64,000 nucleotides of DNA. It comes from Rhynchopus sp. YZ270_cl-10 (taxonomy: Eukaryota > Euglenozoa > Diplonemea > Diplonemida > Diplonemidae). Under the pieces are notes generated by a model. It was not told where the DNA came from. It made no database searches and saw only the letters and a list, made by a program, of their open reading frames with translations. Location: assembly GCA_964035575.1 (NCBI GenBank), contig OZ037874.1, positions 1,054,001-1,118,000 of the forward strand, read 5' to 3'. Shown in pieces: positions 21,750 to 33,336 of the stretch. The first letter of the stretch is position 1, and every line of letters starts with the position of its first letter. The translations under genes were made by a program, and so were the position numbers.

Positions 21750-22620
21750 AACGCATGCGTCCCAGAGGCGCTTTTCAACTTACCTTCCTTCACCCCCCTG
21801 TAAGGGCAACCGTAGGTGAAATAAGGTATAGTATTGAAATCGATGTGGGGGGGGAGTAAAGGGTCAATTTTACAAAACCAGATTTTGAGGAAAATTTTAG
21901 CCGAAAATGGGCCCCACGTATAAGGAACCGGGCTCATATTTCTCAAAATTTAAGTGGTCAAAAAATTGTCCAATTTTCGAGATTGACCCCACCACTGCAC
22001 GGGCGGAGCCCAAAAATGCAAATAAGGACCCTTTTTAATTTGTTCTCTTGAAATGTGTAATTTCATGTTTTCGCGAAAAAAATAATAACTGATCCTACAA
22101 GGGTTGAAGGAAGGTGGTTGAAAACAACAATAACAACAAGGACAACTAATTGCTAAGAAAAAAGCGGGGTGTGCTGTGGAAAACTCCGCGCGATTTTCGA
22201 AACCACCGTAGCATCCTGGCGATTTGCTGGAGGTGCTGATGCGCCTGGTGTGATCGATGTGTTGTAGTCTGTGCATTCTGTGTTCCTTCCACACTGCTCC
22301 AACGACGACGACAATGTGGGGAGCCTGTGGACAAAAACGAGCTGGACCACGCCGAGCCTGCCGAGCGGGCGTCCAACAACGCTATCGAGCAGACGGTGCT
22401 GGACGAAGAGGACAGCCCCCCTTCTTGAACGTTTCAGATGCTGGCGTCCCAGTGGGTCTGGCAGCGTACGAAGAGCGTTAGAATACCTGCAGAAGAGCAG
22501 AATGCTGGGCGTGTTGTAGATTATTTCTACAGGATGGAGTTCCACATCACACCCCGTTTTTTTTCCGATAGCAATTACTTGTTTTTTTTTTTTTTTTTTT
22601 TTTTTTTTTGCAAATCACAG
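21750..22620. repeat. dispersed block: 52.8-kb-like segment plus gene relic copy 2
   Basis: About 21781-22045 is a diverged copy of the unit duplicated at 52761-53256 (shared gggccccacgtataaggaac). It is followed, in the same order as at 53260-53925, by the gene-relic repeat (22045-22575). So at least 800 bp was duplicated as one block. The relic's short frame carries a stop and a frameshift here. Confidence 0.6.
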
Positions 22621-23234
22621 CAGGGTCCTAGCTTGGTTTTGAAAAAAAATACCAAATCTGGGTCAGAATTTTTTTTTTGGGTCAGCAGAGGTTTTGGGCC
22701 TTGGGGGGCTTGTCTTGGCTTTTTTGGGTTTTCCGAGCTCTACCCTCACTGTGGTGGGGTCATTTCAGAAAAATGGACAAGTTCTTGACTGATACAATTT
22801 TTGGCCACTACGACTAGTGAGTTGCTCACAACGTTAAATGGAACGCTACTATAACCATAAAAATCACTTCCCGTTCATAGATCACCCAACACAAAATATA
22901 TAAAATGGCGCCGCAGGCGAAAAAAATTAGGGTACGGTGTAAAAATGTAGCTTTTTACACCACAGAGTCAGTCTACGAACCCTTTTTTGCGGAGCAAAAA
23001 AGGAAAAATGGCGCCGCAGGCAAAAAAAATTGGGTCCAGCCCTGGACGGTGCCGGATTTTTTTGTCGATATTTTTTTCTTACCCCAGAAAAGGTGGTGGG
23101 CCCCCAAAGAGGGGAAAAAATCAGAATTTCCCAATTTCCAAATTAATTAATTCCCTTTTTTTTTTTTTTCCGTGGGTCGCGACCCAGGCACTTGGGTCAG
23201 CTTGACCCACTGACCCAGGCAAGCTAGGACTCTG
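22621..23234. mobile_element. hAT-type MITE
   Basis: Ends CAGGGTCCTAGCTTG and CAAGCTAGGACTCTG with a perfect 8-bp direct repeat, aatcacag, at 22613-22620 and 23235-23242. The 614-bp interior shares a stretch with elements at 38350-39237 and about 60570-61015 (ccctcactgtggtggggtca and following). It also contains the two-hairpin module (22903-23046). No coding region. Confidence 0.85.
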
Positions 23235-23242
23235 AATCACAG

Positions 23243-23489
23243 CACGCACAGAATCCGGGGCACCGAAGTACATTTTTGGCAGATTGACCCCACCACAGTG
23301 CGGACGGATTCCGGAAATGCAAATGCATGTGTTTTCGGAGGTGCACGTCCACTGCGGCTTTGTTGTAACAATAAATGACAATTCGGAAAAACGGTTCACA
23401 TACCGGAAAAAGTGGTTTAACTGTTACTTTGTAGCAATAAATGGCAAAACGAGCCTTCCCTTAATAGTTTTCAAAGTACCAGGCAACCT
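23243..23489. other. short spacer before unit 4
   Basis: Contains gaccccaccacagtgcgg (about 23286) and cggattccggaaatgcaaat (about 23304), both shared with about 35235-35280. No gene. Confidence 0.4.
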
Positions 23490-23945
23490 GTTGTTTTTTC
23501 ATCTGTAATGCAAAGTACCAGGCAACCAGTTGTTAGATCATCTGTATGTATCGTCCTGATGTTTGTGTAGCTTTTGGGTTTGGGAAGGAGCTTCAATAGG
23601 GGTCTTGGTCTTCCTTCATCTTTTATGAGGTACACTCTCACGAGAGGGCTTTGTATTTCAAGTCAACTATATTTCACCTTCTCGCTCTCAAGCTTACTCC
23701 CTCCCTATGTTTTCATAATGCACTTTTATGCATGGCATGCTCAACTCCTTAGTAGGGGAGTTGCACGTTCCATGGGATGTTGGACCCTGCAGGCTCTGTG
23801 CAGTACTTAAGTTAGTGTTGGTGCGGTCACCCAGTTCCCCAGGGTTCTCCCGTGGTTCACCCACCCTACACCGAACGTGTTCGAAATAGCGGGTCAGGAA
23901 CACCACCGTTAAGTACCCCCTTTTTTTTTTGTTGAACAACTTGTC
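23490..23945 (+). repeat. start of GT unit 4 (5' part)
   Basis: From gcaaagtaccaggcaacc onward this is nearly identical to 31268-31785 and, for the first 110 bp, to 62976-63080. It continues past the inserted MITE (23946-24606) into the copy 4 upstream region exactly as unit 6 does. Hence it is the beginning of the duplicated unit rather than an independent repeat. A stretch of about 90 bp near 31640-31735 differs between the two units. Confidence 0.7.
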
Positions 23946-24606
23946 CATGCTGTCCTCTAAATCCGGTTTGCGATTTGGGATTTTCTATACGAAAATTTTA
24001 TAGGAAAATTTTATTTTTGCAGGTGGAAAAATTTTCGTATAGATATGGGGCAGTGTCTTTTTGAAATGGGGGCGCCCGGGGGGTCAAAAGAGTTAATGGT
24101 AGAAACGTGGTTGAACCACGGGAGTTCCCTGGGAAACTGGGTTGCTGACCGCACCATGAAATCCCAGGCTGTACCCTAAATTTTTTTTGCCTGCGGCGCC
24201 ATTTTTCCTTTTTTGCTCCGCAAAAAAGGGTTCGTTGAGTGACTCTGTCGTGTAAAAAGCTAGATTTTTACACCCTGCCCTAAATTTTTTTCGCCTGCGG
24301 CGCCATTTTATATACAGTTCCCTATGTTCTCAATGTCTTCCCTGGTCAGCAGTGCTGGAAATAATATTGGGCAACAAAACAAGCTGACCCCCTTGAAATC
24401 TGGATTCCTGGATAAGACACTGGGGTGGGGGAAGAGAAAAATATGACCATCCGCACTGCGGCCCTACAACAGCAAAAAAAATATCTTCTCCAGTTGTGCG
24501 TGAAAAATTTTCGCGCGCAGCGCGAAAATTTTTTTTTCTATAAGAAAATTTTGCGATTTGAAAATCAGAAAATCCCTGATTTTTCCCCGATTTAAGGACA
24601 TGCTTG
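23946..24606. mobile_element. hAT-type MITE with empty site in unit 6
   Basis: A 661-bp insertion flanked by a perfect 8-bp repeat, aacttgtc (23938-23945 and 24607-24614). Unit 6 has the site once, uninterrupted, at about 31771-31780 (caacttgtcgctttgc). Imperfect inverted ends read CATGCTGTCCTCTAAATC and CAAGCATGTCCTTAAATC. The interior contains the two-hairpin module (24170-24312). No transposase. Confidence 0.85.
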
Positions 24607-25255
24607 AACTTGTCGCTTTGCACGGTACAGCATACCTTTATTTGTACATTTCTGAGGCGAGACGTTCATCAGCTCGATTTTTTTTTGAACACAATTTCCA
24701 GAGAACCAGAGAACAACGATCCTGTCTGTCATGTTGTGCAGGCAGGACTACGATACCTCTTAATAAAGAGCTCTTGTGTGTGCTGTGTGCCACAGGGGCT
24801 AAAAAGCGCCTGTGCACCAGAGTCTCACAAACTTTTCTTTTTTTTTTTTTTTTTGTCTTTTTTGAGGTTCTTTTTAATGCCTTGAGTGTGTTTTGCTACT
24901 GTGCTGTAGAAGGACGTTCACTGCTTAGAAGGAGCTGCAAGCTCACAACGTGCCCTGCATTTTGTCTGTGAAGTACAATGTAGGTAAAATAATGCGTAGC
25001 GTGAGGCAAAAACTCAGTGTCTTGAATTCTTGCAGTTCATTTGCACCCCGCACCTCAATCCGCGGGGGGTTTCTTTCTCCCCGCAAAATCAAGGTAATTC
25101 TTGTTCTTGCACAACAAAAGAAAAGCTACTCATGTCCACTCTCCCCTTTTCTCTATCTTGCCGTTCAACTCCTTTATCACTGACCCTTCACACCAAGGCA
25201 CCCCACAGATTTCTTGTATATTCCTATTTGTGAGCAGTGCCTGAGCACAATCTCA

Positions 25256-26824
25256 ATGACGAAGCTGAACAGGAACGTGCTGCCGGTGGTATTGACTGCG
25301 TTGTTGGTAGACAAAGAACCACTCTGCAGACAGTATGGATATTGCGGGATGGCAGACATGCAGCTTGCGTACGAAGGACACTACTTTGGCCTGCAGCAGT
25401 GCTATGCTTGGAGTGACCGTGATCAAGCAAACGTGCCTGCGCATGTGTCGTACGAAAGTCTGAACGAGAAGTACTTCGCCCCTCTGCTTGCTGCGTACGA
25501 AACTCTCGAGGACCTGCTTCAAGAGTGTTTGGGTGAGATGGAGGATGTCAACCAGATGGAGCGTGTGTTCAAAGTGCTGCACTACCCACTTCCTCCCATG
25601 AAGATTCCAGAACATCTGGGTGAGTACACTCGCTACCTGTCCGGACCGAAAGCCCCTGGGAGAGCAAAGAAGTTTGTGCACACAACAGCAAAGACGACGT
25701 GCATCGGGGGGTACCACAACTTCGTCTCCTCTTGGCGTGACATCGACCTTGACCAGCAGATTGTGTACTGGACAGACGACGCGCTGAACCGCTTCGTGGA
25801 TCGGTTCTTCAAGTACTCAAAGTTCAAGGTCTTCATGCGCCGTGTGCGCAAGCTAAACAGCCATCACCAAGGTGTGATGATTGCTGACCTCTTCCGTTCC
25901 TTTCTGATGCTTGTGTTTGGTGGGATCTACGCAGACACGGACATGGAGACGACACGTCCTTGGGAACACATCTTTGACAAGTACGACGTGCTTGCTGCAA
26001 GCGAGCCTAATACTGATGACACACCGCAGTGGAAGGAGGAGCACTGGCGTCCGGGGATGCGTGCGATTTACGGAGGAAGCTTCATCATGATGGCAGACAA
26101 GCCAGGTCTGTCGTACTGGGTGAACTATGTGAACCGTGTGCTTGACGAGCTGAACCGCAAGTCGAACCAAGATCTTGCGAGCTGCCAACCTGTGCTTTGC
26201 ACAGGTCCGAAGATGACTGCAGACCGTCACTACGAGTTCATGGCGTCGTACCCGGCCAATGTGACCAAACGTGTTGCGATTCTTGACTTATTCACAGAGT
26301 TCCACGACTACACAGGGATGGGGCACGCCGGGCACTGCAGCTGGTGTGGTATGACAAAAGAGCACACATTTGACATCCGTGCTTCCATTCCCTCCCCTGC
26401 ACTTCTGTTCCCACCTGGCACGCTTTCTGAGCGGGAGTGTCCGTACGAGATTGGGATGAAGGCAATCTACAATAGAGAAGCAGCAGAGCGGGACAAGCCT
26501 GCGGTGGTGGAGATGGACGAGGAGCTGAAGAAGAGGGACTCCCAGTACCCCAGGTTCAAGTTGTCTGGCAGGATCCCCATCACGGAAGCGCCAGCACCTG
26601 CCCCTGTGGAGGCCCCTGTGGAGGAACCGCAGCCTGAGGCACAGCCCGAACAGAAGCCTGAGGAGAGGGAAGCCACACCTCCAGCAGACACAACACATGA
26701 GATGGAAGGTGCGGACAAGGCTCCACCTCTTCCCCCGACACCTGTGGACGAAGCCTCACCACCTGCACCCGTGGACACTGATCATGAGAAGGCAGTTGCT
26801 ACTGAGAAGCCTCGCTCCGGATAA
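25256..26824 (+). CDS. GT32-like DXD glycosyltransferase, copy 4 (anchor deleted)
   Basis: Predicted 522 residues. The catalytic region is intact (YWTDDALNRFV, YADTD with D227 and D229, both Cys clusters). Relative to copies 3 and 5, an in-frame loss of a net 32 codons after LTAL removes the second half of the hydrophobic anchor and the whole stem. Only VLPVVLTALLV remains before DKEPLCRQ. That stretch is probably too short to span a membrane, so the product may be soluble, mislocalised or secreted. The tail matches copy 3. Leader and 3' flank are conserved. Expression would decide whether this is a functional variant or a gene in decay. Confidence 0.8.
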   Translation: MTKLNRNVLPVVLTALLVDKEPLCRQYGYCGMADMQLAYEGHYFGLQQCYAWSDRDQANVPAHVSYESLNEKYFAPLLAAYETLEDLLQECLGEMEDVNQMERVFKVLHYPLPPMKIPEHLGEYTRYLSGPKAPGRAKKFVHTTAKTTCIGGYHNFVSSWRDIDLDQQIVYWTDDALNRFVDRFFKYSKFKVFMRRVRKLNSHHQGVMIADLFRSFLMLVFGGIYADTDMETTRPWEHIFDKYDVLAASEPNTDDTPQWKEEHWRPGMRAIYGGSFIMMADKPGLSYWVNYVNRVLDELNRKSNQDLASCQPVLCTGPKMTADRHYEFMASYPANVTKRVAILDLFTEFHDYTGMGHAGHCSWCGMTKEHTFDIRASIPSPALLFPPGTLSERECPYEIGMKAIYNREAAERDKPAVVEMDEELKKRDSQYPRFKLSGRIPITEAPAPAPVEAPVEEPQPEAQPEQKPEEREATPPADTTHEMEGADKAPPLPPTPVDEASPPAPVDTDHEKAVATEKPRSG

Positions 26825-27821
26825 TAGGCAAGGCTGTTACTGTACTGCAGGAAGAGGGCGTTGTGTTGCCCACGCACACATATTACAAACATAACTATTT
26901 GTGAGTGTGCCAATTAAGGGGTTATTTCACCGAGTTGGTGTTTTCAATCGGGTCATTTTACATACAATTTTGTACCGATCATTTGTTCGTTCTTACTCGG
27001 TACACAGACACAGTCAGCAAGCCAATAGGGTAAAAGTGCGGAAAAGTGCGAATTACCCCCCTTCAGCCACACCAAAGATGCAAAAATAGAAACTGTTGTC
27101 TGAGTTTAAGCTAGTCTGATAAAGAAACGAAATCAGAAAAAGAATTTCGTTGATCGCACCGGATTTTAGTGGAGTGTATCAAGATCAAGACCATTTCTGG
27201 AGAAGTTGTGTCGTGTTTACCTCGCTCACATCAAGAATTCGGGCACACTCAGATATGTTTTCATTTCCTCCCCTACAATCTCGAACTGCCGGTCCTTTGC
27301 AAGGCAGTTCTCTCAAAAAAAAAAAAAACAAAATAGGAACATTTGGCAAGTACTGCAAAATCGTTTAATTTGTCACACCCTAATTAACCACGTTGAAAGA
27401 TCAGTCATAAATAAATTTTGTCACTCCCTAAGAATATGTCACAGTAAATGATGACTTAATTTATGTTTTAATTTTGTGAGGAGGAGCGGAGTCTCACAAA
27501 CTTTTCTTTTTCTTCTTCTCTTTTATTTGTCTTCCTTTAGTGCTTACTGTTTGTGTTATAAATAGTAAGTATATGAATGTAATTGTCTTGAATTCTTGCA
27601 GTTCATTTGCACCCCGCACCTCAATCCGCGGGGGGTTTCTTTCTCCCCGCAAAATCAAGGTAATTCTTGTTCTTGCACAACAAAAGAAAAGCTACTCATG
27701 TCCACTCTCCCCTTTTCTCTATCTTGCCGTTCAACTCCTTTATCACTGACCCTTCACACCAAGGCACCCCACAGATTTCTTGTATATTCCTATTTGTGAG
27801 CAGTGCCTGAGCACAATCTCA
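26825..27821. other. spacer between GT copies 4 and 5
   Basis: Starts with the shared 3' flank (to about 26985). A solo half of the mariner-like MITE follows (27351-27475, TACTGCAAAATCGTTTAATT start). Then comes the 5' flank of unit 5 (gtgaggaggagcggagtctc from about 27475) and the shared leader from about 27590. No other gene. Confidence 0.5.
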
Positions 27822-29546
27822 ATGACGAAGTTGAACAGGATCGTGGTGCCGGTGGTATTGACTGCGTTGTCGGTGATCGTGTTTCACTTAACACTCAGAA
27901 ACGGGCCTGCCCAGCCTTCCCCCTATTTGGAAGCGGTCTGGAACCCAACAGAGACCGTCCGTAAAAATACAGACAAAGAACCACTCTGCAGACAGTATGG
28001 ATATTGCGGGATGGCAGACATGCAGCTTGCGTACGAAGGACACTACTTTGGCCTGCAGCAGTGCTATGCTTGGAGTGACGGAGATCAAGCAAACGTGCCT
28101 GCGCATGTGTCGTACGAAAGTCTGAACGAGAAGTACTTCGCCCCTCTGCTTGCTGCGTACGAAACTCTCGAGGACCTGCTTCAAGAGTGTTTGGGTGAGA
28201 TGGAGGATGTCAACCAGATGGAGCGTGTGTTCAAAGTGCTGCACTACCCACTTCCTCCCATGAAGATTCCCGAACATCTGGGTGAGTACACTCGCTACCT
28301 GTCCGGACCGAAAGCCCCTGGGAGAGCAAAGAAGTTTGTGCACACAACAGCAAAGACGACGTGCATCGGGGGGTACCACAACTTCGTCTCCTCCTGGCGT
28401 GACATCGACCCTGACCAGCAGGTTGTGTACTGGACAGACGACGCGCTGAACCGCTTCGTGGATCGTTTGTTCAAGCACTCAAAACTTCATATGTTCATGC
28501 GCCGTGTGCGTCATGTGAATGGCAAGTACCATGGTGTGATGATTGCTGACCTTTTCCGTTCCATTCTGATGCTTGTGTTTGGTGGGATCTACGCAGACAC
28601 GGACATGGAGACGACACGTCCTTGGGAACACATCTTTGACAAGTACGACGTGCTTGCGGCAAGCGAGCCTAATACTGATGACACACCGCAGTGGAAGGAG
28701 GAGCACTGGCGTCCGGGGATGCGTGCGATTTACGGAGGAAGCTTCATCATGATGGCAGACAAGCCAGGTCTGTCGTACTGGGTGAACTATGTGAACCGTG
28801 TGCTTGACGAGCTGAACCGCAAGTCGAACCAAGATCTTGCGAGCTGCCAACCTGTGCTTTGCACAGGTCCGAAGATGACTGCAGACCGTCACTACGAGTT
28901 CATGGCGTCGTACCCGGCCAATGTGACCAAACGTGTTGCGATTCTTGACTTATTCACAGAGTTCCGCGACTACACAGGGATGGGGCACGCCGGGCACTGC
29001 GGCTGGTGTGGTATGACAAAAGAGCACACATTTGACATCCGTGCTGCCATTCCCTCCCCTGCACTTCTGTTCCCACCTGGCACGCTTTCTGAGCGGGAGT
29101 GTCCGTACGAGATTGGGATGAAGGCAATCTACAATAGAGAAGCAGCAGAGCGGGACAAGCCTGCGGTGGTGGAGATGGACGAAGAGCTGAAGAAGAGGGA
29201 CTCCCAGTACCCCATGTTCAAGTTGTCTGGCAGGATCCCCATCACGGAAGCGCCAGCACCTGCCCCTGTGGAGGCCCCTGTGGAGGAACCGCAGCCTGAG
29301 GCACAGCCCGAACAGAAGCCTGAGGAGAGGGAAGCCACACCTCCAGCAGACACAACACATGAGATGGAAGGTGCGGACAAGGCTCCACCTCTTCCCCCGA
29401 CACCTGTGGACGAAGCCTCACCACCTGCACCCGTGGACACTGATCATGAGAAGCCAGTTGTACCGAAACAGGAAGCCACACCTCCTGCAGAACCAGCACA
29501 GGAGAAGGAAGCCACACCACCATCGGAACCTGCACACGAGATGTAA
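27822..29546 (+). CDS. GT32-like DXD glycosyltransferase, copy 5 (early stop in tail)
   Basis: Predicted 574-residue paralogue with a complete anchor (VVPVVLTALSVIVFHLTLR), stem and catalytic domain (D259 and D261 in YADTD). The tail is extended by an EATPPAEPAQEKEATPPSEP block like that of copy 2, then stops at ...PAHEM. At the matching place copies 2 and 6 read atgaaacctgag; here it is atgtaacctgag. The reading frame continues open for another 36 codons to about 29655 with the usual ending (...VATEKTRSG before TAATAG). So a single substitution truncated the tail by about 37 residues. The catalytic region should be unaffected. Confidence 0.85.
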   Translation: MTKLNRIVVPVVLTALSVIVFHLTLRNGPAQPSPYLEAVWNPTETVRKNTDKEPLCRQYGYCGMADMQLAYEGHYFGLQQCYAWSDGDQANVPAHVSYESLNEKYFAPLLAAYETLEDLLQECLGEMEDVNQMERVFKVLHYPLPPMKIPEHLGEYTRYLSGPKAPGRAKKFVHTTAKTTCIGGYHNFVSSWRDIDPDQQVVYWTDDALNRFVDRLFKHSKLHMFMRRVRHVNGKYHGVMIADLFRSILMLVFGGIYADTDMETTRPWEHIFDKYDVLAASEPNTDDTPQWKEEHWRPGMRAIYGGSFIMMADKPGLSYWVNYVNRVLDELNRKSNQDLASCQPVLCTGPKMTADRHYEFMASYPANVTKRVAILDLFTEFRDYTGMGHAGHCGWCGMTKEHTFDIRAAIPSPALLFPPGTLSERECPYEIGMKAIYNREAAERDKPAVVEMDEELKKRDSQYPMFKLSGRIPITEAPAPAPVEAPVEEPQPEAQPEQKPEEREATPPADTTHEMEGADKAPPLPPTPVDEASPPAPVDTDHEKPVVPKQEATPPAEPAQEKEATPPSEPAHEM

Positions 29547-30354
29547 CCTGAGCCACCTCTTCCCCCGACACCTGTGGACGAAGCCTCACCACCTGCACCC
29601 GTGGACACTGATCATGAGAAGGCAGTTGCTACTGAGAAGACTCGCTCCGGATAATAGGCAAGGCTGTTACTGTATTGCAGGAAGAGGGCGTTGTGTTGCC
29701 CACGCACACATATTGCAAGCATAACTATTTGTGAGTGTGCAAATTAAGGGTTTTTTTCACCGAGTTGGTGTTTTCAATCGAGTCATTTTACATACAATTT
29801 TTTACCTATCATTTGTTCGTTCTTACTCTCCTCATTTTTTTTAAGTACGACTTAGCAACTACTTGCCAAATGTTCCTTTTTTTTTTTTTTTTTTTGTTTT
29901 TTTTTTTGTTGTGTTATCAAGCATTGACGAATAGAAATGGAAAACGACGTATGGTGAGTGCCCGCTTTAGCGTATTGGTTTTTCCACTAACATGCACCTC
30001 ACTACCACAAAGACGTTCATCAGTGAAAAACACAAACTTTTTGCGGTGCGACAAACGAAAAAGTGTTTTCTTTATTTCATTTAACTGTCATATCCTGAAG
30101 TTGTTTTCGATTTTGCATCTTACTTCTTTTTTGTTTTTTTTTCAAACCCTCGCGTTGCTCCAGCGCGGTAACGACAGTGATAAAGATGTGTGCACGAGAG
30201 GCATATTCATCTTGCAAGTTTTTTTTTTCCTTTTCATTTATTTATTGAATGCATAATGTTGAAATACATTTATTGTTCTTCATATATTTGTTGCATTCAA
30301 AAGCAATCGCTCTCAGACCAAGTTGTCTGGTTCTTTTTATTTTTCAATTGGTTG

Positions 30355-30924
30355 CAGGGTTTTTTCTAGGATTTGGGTTTTTCATTTCGAGGGGGCGGTG
30401 AAGCAAAAAATTTCCCCCGGTGAGAACGCTCGCCTGCGCGCTTCGCGCGAGTCTCCTTGCAAGTCACAGGGCTTAAATAGCGTGGGATTTTTCTTGGGGG
30501 GAGGTTGATGAAAAGGCATCAGGGAGGGGTGCTGAGGGTCTTTAGGTGAACTGTACATGGGACCGTGCAACATGACCTTCTATCTTGATTCTGATGAATA
30601 TGTCCAGTGTCCTGTCGGAGGCGGTTCCGCAGTGGGGTCATGATGAGCTTCAGCACAGAAAAAGCTCGCTCGACATCAACTGTCACCAAAACCACAATCA
30701 ACTGCCACAGGCAGACTCGTTGCTTCTCTCGTACAAGCATACTTTAACCCCTATTGACCCCCTATTTTAGGATATTTTCGACGATTTGAGGCCGTTAAAA
30801 CCAAAATTTGGCACTTTTGACCACCTGTGGTGATCTTTAAACCCCCAGTAATCCCAACAATAAAATCCAAAAAATCCCAGGGGTGTAAACCGCCCCCCTC
30901 CAACCCCCCTTAGAAAAAACACTG
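30355..30924. mobile_element. hAT element relic in 3' flank of unit 5
   Basis: Ends CAGGGTTTTTTCTAGG and CCTTAGAAAAAACACTG, with decayed 8-bp duplications (attggttg and ctggtgtg). The paralogous flank of copy 3 (about 18582-18601) and that of unit 6 (about 50845) lack the element. The minus strand holds a transposase C-terminal fragment (30519-30740). The element therefore derives from a once-autonomous hAT. Confidence 0.8.
30519..30740 (-). pseudogene. hAT transposase C-terminal fragment
   Basis: Translation gives VDVERAFSVLKLIMTPLRNR, the hAT dimerisation motif (ERxFSxLKxI...LRN). The fragment has about 70 codons and no upstream catalytic region. It differs from the VDSAFSSMRAM version of the complete transposase at 47388-49858, so it represents another hAT lineage. 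Confidence 0.75.
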
Positions 30925-31040
30925 CTGGTGTGAACACCAAGGCACGGGAAAGCTTTGCCTTGTGGAATGTGAACGTTTCTATCAATAACCATAAAGTACG
31001 TAAGAACACGACAGTACTTGGTTATGTATTCTTTTTTGTT

Positions 31041-31846
31041 TTTGTTTTTGTTTTTTTTTGTTTTTTGGAGCTCCGGAGGGGGTCGATATTGACGGGTCGT
31101 GGGCCTGGGGGGGGGGGTGCCATTTTTTAATTTCCCTTACGCTTTTGGGTGGGGAGCAACACACAAAATGCAATGGAAAATTTTAATAACACCCCCTGTA
31201 TTGACAGGTCGCTGACAGGTTGTTGACCGATTTCCCATGGCACCCTTTTTTGTTTATTGATTTTCCGTTGCTAGTATGCAAAGTACCAGGCAACCAGTTG
31301 TTATATCATCTGTATGTATCGTCCTGATGTTTGTGTAGCTTTTGGGTTTGGGAAGGAGCTTTAATAGGGGTCTTGGTCTTCCTTCATCTTTTATGAGGTA
31401 CACTCTCACGAGAGGGCTTTGTATTTCAAGTCAACTATATTTCACCTTCTCGCTCTCAAGCTTACTCCCTCCCTATGTTTTCATAATGCACTTTTATGCA
31501 TGGCAAGCTCAACTCCTTAGTAGGGGAGTTGCACGTTCCATGGGATGTTGGACCCTGCAGGCTCTGTGCAGTACTTAAGTTAGTGTTGGTGCGGTCACCC
31601 AGTTCCCCAGGGTTCTACCCGTGGCTCACCCACCCGGGTTTCCCGTGGACCGCTGACCACACCAAGTGTTATGGTATTCGTCATTTTACTCCAAAAAGCA
31701 CCGAAGGTGCGACGAAATAGCGGGGTGGTCAGGAACACCACCGTTAAGTACCCCCTTTTTTTTTTGTTGAACAACTTGTCGCTTTGCACGGTCCAGCATA
31801 CCTTTATTTGTACATTTCTGAGGCGAGACGTTCATCAGCTCGATAC
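31041..31846 (+). repeat. start of GT unit 6 (5' part)
   Basis: After a T- and G-rich spacer (31041-31250), 31260-31846 repeats the 5' part of unit 4. It carries the uninterrupted target of the MITE at 23946 and stops at ttcatcagctcgat, where the 8.1-kb insertion begins. The unit resumes at 39970. Confidence 0.7.
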
Positions 31847-32602
31847 ATATATCAGTCAATAATTGAGCCACCGGGACTTTTTTCCGTTTTTGTACAGAAA
31901 AAATTTTAATTTCTACTCGTCAAAAAAAATTGTCCGACCCCGCAATTAAAAGATATCGACTCGGAAACCCATCCCCGCTGGGTTTTGAAAACTTTTGATG
32001 TCGTTGGTTCACCTCAGATGTGTGAGGGCCTCGACCAAAACCAGTTTTTCCAGTTTTCGGGTATAAGCCTGGGCGGTAGTATTTTACAAAAAAATCCTCA
32101 AAATTCAAAAAAAACTGTTCGAATGGATTCAGATCGTGCAAAACAGTCAAAATATCACTTTTGACAAAGAAAAAAAAGTGATCCTCACTGTTACGCAGCC
32201 ACCCTCCTGACCCCCCTGGAACCTGTTTTTTGTGTGGGGGTTCCCTGTACAAAGTCTTAAGGGAAGTCTGAAGGGGTACTGGTTGGTGGCCATTTTTTGC
32301 CTACAAAAAATCGGGAAATTTTTTTTTTTATTCCCCTGGGAAATAAAGTATACGAAGGATTTGGCACTTTTAGCGGGATTTTATTTAATGATAATTTCAC
32401 GCCAAATTTTGGTACATGTAGGTAGTAGGGCTGGAGGGACCGTCCAGCCTTTTTTAGCCTCCCTCCAGCCTCCTCAATCCCGCCAGCCCCTCAGCGGGCC
32501 TATCTAGGGGTCCGCGGGACCCGGTAGCGCTGGCGGGAGGGTAATGAGAGCTTTTTTTTTTTTTTTTTTCACGCTCTTTTTTTTTTTTTTCCCTGAGAGC
32601 TT

Positions 32603-33336
32603 CAGGGCGTTCGCTATCGCCATCGTTTTTTCCTGATCGTGGCGAAATGCCAAAAAACCCGAAATTTTTGCTTTTTTACTAGTGCTTAAAATAGGTCAAA
32701 AAAAATTTTCCCGCCGGAGAGAAGCTAGTTCGTGGGGGTGAATCCCCGGTACTGAGTGGTCGAAAAAAAATTGCGATTTGCGCGTGATCCCTTCCCCAGC
32801 ACTAAAACCAGCAAAACGATGGAGAATTTCATCAATCCCCCCCTCACTGAGGGTCTCTTTGTGCTGTTTAATCAAACAGATGTACAAGAGAGAGGCATCT
32901 GTCATATGAGACTTCATCCTTAGTTTGATTATTTTCAATCAACTAAAACGTCTCTCTGCCGTTGAAGGTAGAGTTGACACGAGTAGTGACACCTTCTATA
33001 ACAGGGGGTACGGGACACCTTCAGCAGACTGCAGGATTGAGGAGCGAGCGGGAGTGCTGGGGAAACTTACTTTCACGGCAGGCGGGTTTGCGGATGATTT
33101 TGAGTACAGTGGACACCCCCTCTGCGACCCCCCCTCCGGGGGGGTCGACAGGTTGGGGGGGAGAAATCTCTCTCTCATTTTTTTTTTCCCCCCTTTTTTT
33201 TTTTTATTTATTTATTTATTTATACAGGGTTTCGCCCCGGTGGGGCGAAGCCCTGGGGCGAAATAAAATGTCATTTTTTCAGGAAAAGATTTTTTTAACG
33301 AAAAAAAATATTTTTCGCCCCGGGGCGAACGCCCTG
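32603..33336. mobile_element. hAT element with transposase remnant
   Basis: CAGGGCGTTCGC ends and a perfect 8-bp direct repeat, gagagctt, at 32595-32602 and 33337-33344. On the minus strand it holds a hAT dimerisation-domain remnant (about 32700-33000). A short CAGGGTTTCGCCCCGG repeat lies at 33225 near its right end. Confidence 0.85.
32700..33000 (-). pseudogene. hAT transposase C-terminal remnant
   Basis: The minus strand reads VSTLPSTAERRFS, a stop, then LKIIKLRMKSHMTDASLLYI. This matches the hAT C-terminal pattern (LP-STAExxFS-LKxIKxxLRxxM). One in-frame stop lies within the motif. No catalytic domain remains. Confidence 0.7.

Noticed and set aside
23490-31840. Repeated blocks at 23490 and 31260 as long terminal repeats of a retroelement
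   Set aside because: The similarity runs on into the gene copies and their leaders, so they are parts of a duplicated gene unit. No reverse transcriptase, primer-binding site or other LTR feature was seen.
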